From NCBI GenBank assembly GCA_016794225.1, contig JAEUKQ010000005.1:1-58414 (forward strand): a stretch of 58,414 nt of DNA, given 5' to 3'. This DNA comes from Alphaproteobacteria bacterium. Lineage in GTDB: Bacteria; Pseudomonadota; Alphaproteobacteria; JAEUKQ01. Positions 54,988 to 58,414 of this stretch are shown here, in pieces (position 1 is the stretch's first letter; each line of letters begins with the position of its first letter). The notes beneath the pieces were generated by a model. The model saw nothing but the letters and a program-made list of their open reading frames with translations. It was not told the DNA's origin and ran no database searches. The position numbers were made by a program, and so were the translations under genes.

Positions 54988-56395
54988 AACGCAGATTTTG
55001 TTCTTTTATATCCCATAATTGGGGATTAATCAATTTGGGTGTGGCAGATTTTACGATTGGTGGAGAAATTTTGTCCTGCTGGGATTGAAATTGTACAACC
55101 TTATGAAGGATTGGTAAAATATTTTTTTCAAAATCGCCAATTACACTATTATAATGTTCAATTGCTGAACCCAACTTTGTGCCCATATCAGACCAACTTT
55201 TGGCTGTTTTTCGCCAATATTGATTTAGCTTGTTAATCAATTCTATTGTTTCTTCCCAGCTTTCTTGTTGGTTATGTTGCCGCCAGCCCCACTCAATAAC
55301 CCGTAAAAGAGCGATAAGAGTAGTTGGTGTGGCAATTAAAATCTTTTTTTCAAAAGCATCTTCAAAAAGACTTGGGTCTGCTTCAAGGGCAGCCTGATAA
55401 AAGTGATCGCCGGGAATAAACAGAATAACTAAATCAAAAACAGCGATACCCTGAGCATAATCTTTTTTGGCTAATCGCATAAGGTTACTGCGCACATGAC
55501 CTGCATGTTGTTGGTAATAACTTTGTTGTTGTTGTTCATCGCTGGTTTCACGTGCCAGCATATAAGATTCAAGAATAACTTTGGCATCAATAACAATCTG
55601 GCGCTTGCCCGGCAAATTAACAATTACATCAGGCCTTTTGCTACGCTCGGCCTCACTGTCGGTTGATGTGGGCGACTGGGCTTGCTCGACAAAATCGCAA
55701 TGAGCGGTCATACCAGCCATTTCCAATATATTACGAAGGGCAATCTCGCCCCATCTGCCGCGCTGTTGTGCCGACTGACGCAAGACATTGTTCAGACGAC
55801 TTACTTCTTGCCGTGCAAGTTGGTTTGCTTTCTCAACTTGCTGCAGCTGGGTTTTAATATCTGTATAGCTCGTTGTCCAATTCTGTTGAATCTCGGTCAG
55901 TTTTTGTTGGTATCGAACAATATCCTGGTTAATTGGCTGTGTTTGTTGTAAGAAAAGCTGGTATTGCTTGTCAAGCTCATGTTGTTGTATCAAATGGCTA
56001 TTTTGTAGATTTTGCTGTGCCATGTTAATAAAAGATTGGTGAGCCTGCTGCAAGACCTGTTGGGCTATATTGGTAAATTGCTGCTCTTTGCTTTTTGCAT
56101 CTTGTTCCAGGTACTGCATACGTGTGCGCGTCTCGGACACAGCGGTTTCAAGGTGCTGTTTTTCATGCAACAATGTCTGATAATCACTTCTTAGCTGCTG
56201 GCTATGCTGTTCTTTTTCTTCAAGTTTACCTAATAAATGCTGTAGCTGGTACTGGCGTTCAACATCAAGTTCTATACGTGTAAGCATGGTTTTGCGTTGA
56301 TTGCGCCACCAGATCCAAGAACTTATGAATCCAGCTAGAAAACTGCCCAAACTAATCAATATTACCCAAGAATTCTGCGTAAAAAATATCGACAT
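54974..56395 (-). CDS. rmuC: DNA recombination protein RmuC
   Basis: A 473-residue protein with an N-terminal membrane helix (WVILISLGSFLAGFISSWIW), a long Gln-rich coiled coil (residues about 40-210) and the RmuC nuclease-like core: GRWGEIALRNILEMAGM, KRPDVIVNLPGKRQIVIDAKV, AVFDLVILFIPGDHFYQAAL, LIATPTTLIALLRVIEWGWRQ. RmuC limits DNA inversions and has been linked to phage defence in recent work on the family. The start overlaps the aacS stop (TAATG). Confidence 0.93.
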   Translation of the reverse strand: MSIFFTQNSWVILISLGSFLAGFISSWIWWRNQRKTMLTRIELDVERQYQLQHLLGKLEEKEQHSQQLRSDYQTLLHEKQHLETAVSETRTRMQYLEQDAKSKEQQFTNIAQQVLQQAHQSFINMAQQNLQNSHLIQQHELDKQYQLFLQQTQPINQDIVRYQQKLTEIQQNWTTSYTDIKTQLQQVEKANQLARQEVSRLNNVLRQSAQQRGRWGEIALRNILEMAGMTAHCDFVEQAQSPTSTDSEAERSKRPDVIVNLPGKRQIVIDAKVILESYMLARETSDEQQQQSYYQQHAGHVRSNLMRLAKKDYAQGIAVFDLVILFIPGDHFYQAALEADPSLFEDAFEKKILIATPTTLIALLRVIEWGWRQHNQQESWEETIELINKLNQYWRKTAKSWSDMGTKLGSAIEHYNSVIGDFEKNILPILHKVVQFQSQQDKISPPIVKSATPKLINPQLWDIKEQNLRYDQN

Positions 56396-58350
56396 TATGT
56401 TTTGAGCTCGGGCAGATTGCGAAATAACTCTAAAGCTTCGGGGTTAGCCAAGGCTTCTTTGTTACTGATTGTACGGCCAGCAACAATATCACGGACTGCA
56501 AGTTCAACAATTTTGCCGCTACGCGTACGTGGAATATCGGCAACCTGAATAATTTTGGCTGGCACATGACGTGGCGACGCATTTTGTCGAATGATTTGCC
56601 GGATTTTTTGTTGCAAGGCCTCATTCAGGTTAAATGGCTGTTTTAATCGTACGAACAAAACTACCCGCACATCATTTTGCCAATCTTGGCCAATCGCTAT
56701 ACTTTCTTGGACTTCCGGGCATTTTTCAACTTGGCGATATATTTCAGCAGTACCAATACGCACCCCGCCAGGTTTTAACACAGCGTCCGAACGCCCGTAA
56801 ATAATAAACCCCCCATGCTTAGTTTCTTCGGCATAGTCGCCATGGCACCAAACATTCGGAAAGCGATCAAAATAGGTTTGTCGGTATTTTTGATTATCGG
56901 GGTCATTCCAAAAACCGATGGGCATTGACGGAAAAGGGGCTGTACAAACAAGCTCGCCTTTCTCGCCAATTACTTTTTGGCCTAAATCATTCCATATCTC
57001 AACTTTCATGCCTAATCCAGCGGTTTGAATCTCTCCTTCAAAAACCGGTGCGGTTGGGTTGCCAAGCACGAAACAGGAAACAATATCGGTTCCACCAGAA
57101 ATAGACGCCAAACACACATCATTTTTGATGTCTTGATATACATACTTGAATCCATCAGGCGATAAAGGTGATCCGGTTGAAAGAACCATACGCAGTTTAG
57201 GAAAATGATGGGTAGATGATGGTTTTAGGTTCGCTTTAGAACAAGCATCAATATATTTTGCAGAGGTACCAAAATGGGTACATTCATACTGGCTAATAAA
57301 ATCAAATAAAATATCTGCTTTTGGGTGAAAGGGCGAGCCATCATATAATAATAGACTGGCTTCACTTGCAAGAGCACTAACCATCCAGTTCCACATCATC
57401 CAACCACAGGTTGTATAATAAAACAGGCGGTCATTCTTGCCAAGGTTGCTATGCAACCTATGTTCTTTTAGGTGCTGTAACAAGGTGCCGCCTGCACCAT
57501 GAATGATACATTTTGGTTTACCAGTTGTGCCGGATGAAAAAAGAATATATAGGGGGTGGTTAAAAGGAAATCTTTCGAAAACCAGGGTTGCTCCAAAGTA
57601 TTTCTTTTCAAGATCCGTAAAAAGGGCTGCGTTCGGAATGTGATTTAAATTAGTGTAAGTATAGGTATTAGAAAAGACGACTATTTTTTCAATCGTCGGC
57701 AACTGGGGCAAAAATTCCTGAACTTTGGATAAAGAGTCAAAAATTTTTCCTTGATAAAAATATCCGTCTGCACAAAGAAGAACTTTTGGTTCAATTTGAC
57801 TGAAACGATCAACAACACCGGCACTGCCAAAATCAGGCGAGCAGGATGACCAAACAGCCCCGATACTTGCAGTGGCCAGGACACCAATAATTGCTTCGGG
57901 TATATTGGGTATAAAGGCCGCTACGCGGTCGCCAGGTTTTACGCCATAATCTTTTAAAACATTTGCCAGACAGACCACACGATCATAGAGCTTTTTATAA
58001 CTCAGGCGTGTTTTTATTTGATCTTCAGACCAATAAAGAATAGCTGTTTCTTGATCCTGCCGGCGCAAAAGGTTTTCAGCAAAATTAAGCCGTCCTTCGG
58101 GAAAAAAACGTGTGCCCGGCATTTTATATAGGCCACTGCTCATGGCCGTATGTCCCATATCGCCTATAACTTGACAAAAATGCCACAATGATTGCCAAAA
58201 AAGTCCTGGGTTTGCGGTTGACCAGTGATGCAGATCATTATAATCCTTTAATTTGTTGGCATGCTGCTTGTTAACGTGTTCACGAAATATTTCAAGATTT
58301 GTACTTGAAATTTGTTTTAAGCTTGGTTGCCAAAGCGGTTTTGGTTGCAT
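56395..58350 (-). CDS. Acetoacetyl-CoA synthetase
   Basis: Activates acetoacetate to acetoacetyl-CoA with ATP; in PHB-storing bacteria it recovers the carbon of degraded PHB. The 651-residue ANL-family protein has the acetoacetyl-CoA synthetase N-terminus (ANPGLFWQSLWHFCQV), the P-loop YILFSSGTTGKPKCIIHGAG, GWMMWNWMVSALA, ISGGTDIV, YGRSDAVLKPGGVRIGTAEIYR and the acetylatable Lys in PRTRSGKIVELAV. GGGAAAAATTACTAT precedes the ATG. rmuC is coupled behind it. Acetyl-CoA synthetase is less likely given the N-terminus. Confidence 0.92.
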   Translation of the reverse strand: MQPKPLWQPSLKQISSTNLEIFREHVNKQHANKLKDYNDLHHWSTANPGLFWQSLWHFCQVIGDMGHTAMSSGLYKMPGTRFFPEGRLNFAENLLRRQDQETAILYWSEDQIKTRLSYKKLYDRVVCLANVLKDYGVKPGDRVAAFIPNIPEAIIGVLATASIGAVWSSCSPDFGSAGVVDRFSQIEPKVLLCADGYFYQGKIFDSLSKVQEFLPQLPTIEKIVVFSNTYTYTNLNHIPNAALFTDLEKKYFGATLVFERFPFNHPLYILFSSGTTGKPKCIIHGAGGTLLQHLKEHRLHSNLGKNDRLFYYTTCGWMMWNWMVSALASEASLLLYDGSPFHPKADILFDFISQYECTHFGTSAKYIDACSKANLKPSSTHHFPKLRMVLSTGSPLSPDGFKYVYQDIKNDVCLASISGGTDIVSCFVLGNPTAPVFEGEIQTAGLGMKVEIWNDLGQKVIGEKGELVCTAPFPSMPIGFWNDPDNQKYRQTYFDRFPNVWCHGDYAEETKHGGFIIYGRSDAVLKPGGVRIGTAEIYRQVEKCPEVQESIAIGQDWQNDVRVVLFVRLKQPFNLNEALQQKIRQIIRQNASPRHVPAKIIQVADIPRTRSGKIVELAVRDIVAGRTISNKEALANPEALELFRNLPELKT

Positions 58351-58414
58351 ATAGTAATTTTTCCCTTGCTTTGCATTTGGGGCTTGAACGAATCATTACT
58401 TATTTTCACTACTT

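Overview
The window is one contiguous, AT-rich (by eye about 40% GC) piece of an alphaproteobacterial chromosome. The placement rests on several independent signs. There is a circularly permuted, two-piece tmRNA gene. The SspB adaptor is of the alphaproteobacterial type, and there is a GapR (DUF2312) protein and a DUF2125 protein. Other alphaproteobacterial features are RegB/RegA, homospermidine synthase, PhaR, the SdhAF4 (DUF1674) factor, the ftsE-ftsX-ydcF-plsC block, and the rpsT-dnaA-dnaN-recF-gyrB block with mutM, ubiE, ubiB, coaBC and dut beside it. The order is uncertain; a Rhodospirillales-like, possibly host-associated lineage is a guess from base composition and gene content. No phage, integrase, insertion sequence, CRISPR array, rRNA or tRNA was seen.

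Layout. 1-4.9 kb: polyhydroxybutyrate (PHB) module. phaR faces a small coiled-coil subunit gene overlapping a short phaC, followed by phaA (own promoter, own terminator) and phaB. Acetoacetyl-CoA synthetase at the far right end (56.4-58.4 kb) fits the same acetoacetyl-CoA economy. 5-13 kb: an accessory stretch with a frameshifted RelB-type antitoxin remnant, two unknown small proteins, cyclopropane fatty acid synthase, a GyrI/AraC operon, a small lipoprotein, two tandem paralogous membrane proteins of unknown family, a glutathione transferase and a ClbS/DfsB homologue. 13-21 kb: a methyltransferase, hisC, homospermidine synthase, a DUF2125 protein, and two tandem EamA transporters, the second broken by a one-base frameshift. 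20-28 kb: plsC, a DUF218 protein, ftsX/ftsE, thyX, permuted ssrA beside sspB, pyk, an N-formylglutamate amidohydrolase and gapR. 28-34 kb: a complete oppABCDF transporter with a terminator between oppA and oppB and a ten-base C tract inside oppF. 34-36.6 kb: a leaderless beta-lactamase-fold protein, sdhAF4 and htpX. 36.7-49.7 kb: the replication and housekeeping block, all on the minus strand (ubiE, ubiB, coaBC, dut, moeB-like, SH3 protein, rpsT, rhodanese, dnaA, dnaN, recF, gyrB). 49.7-54.7 kb: mutM, enoyl-CoA hydratase, regB, regA and rsmB on the plus strand. 54.7-58.4 kb: a decayed GyrI-like gene, rmuC and aacS on the minus strand.

Main points for a second look: the permuted ssrA with an unusually short tag next to the gene of its adaptor; the homopolymer tract in oppF (possible phase variation or slippage); the phaE-like/phaC overlap without a clear phaC start; the unrecognised tandem membrane-protein pair; and three broken genes (antitoxin, EamA transporter, GyrI-like) that suggest ongoing gene decay. 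All calls are from reading the sequence; no database search was run.
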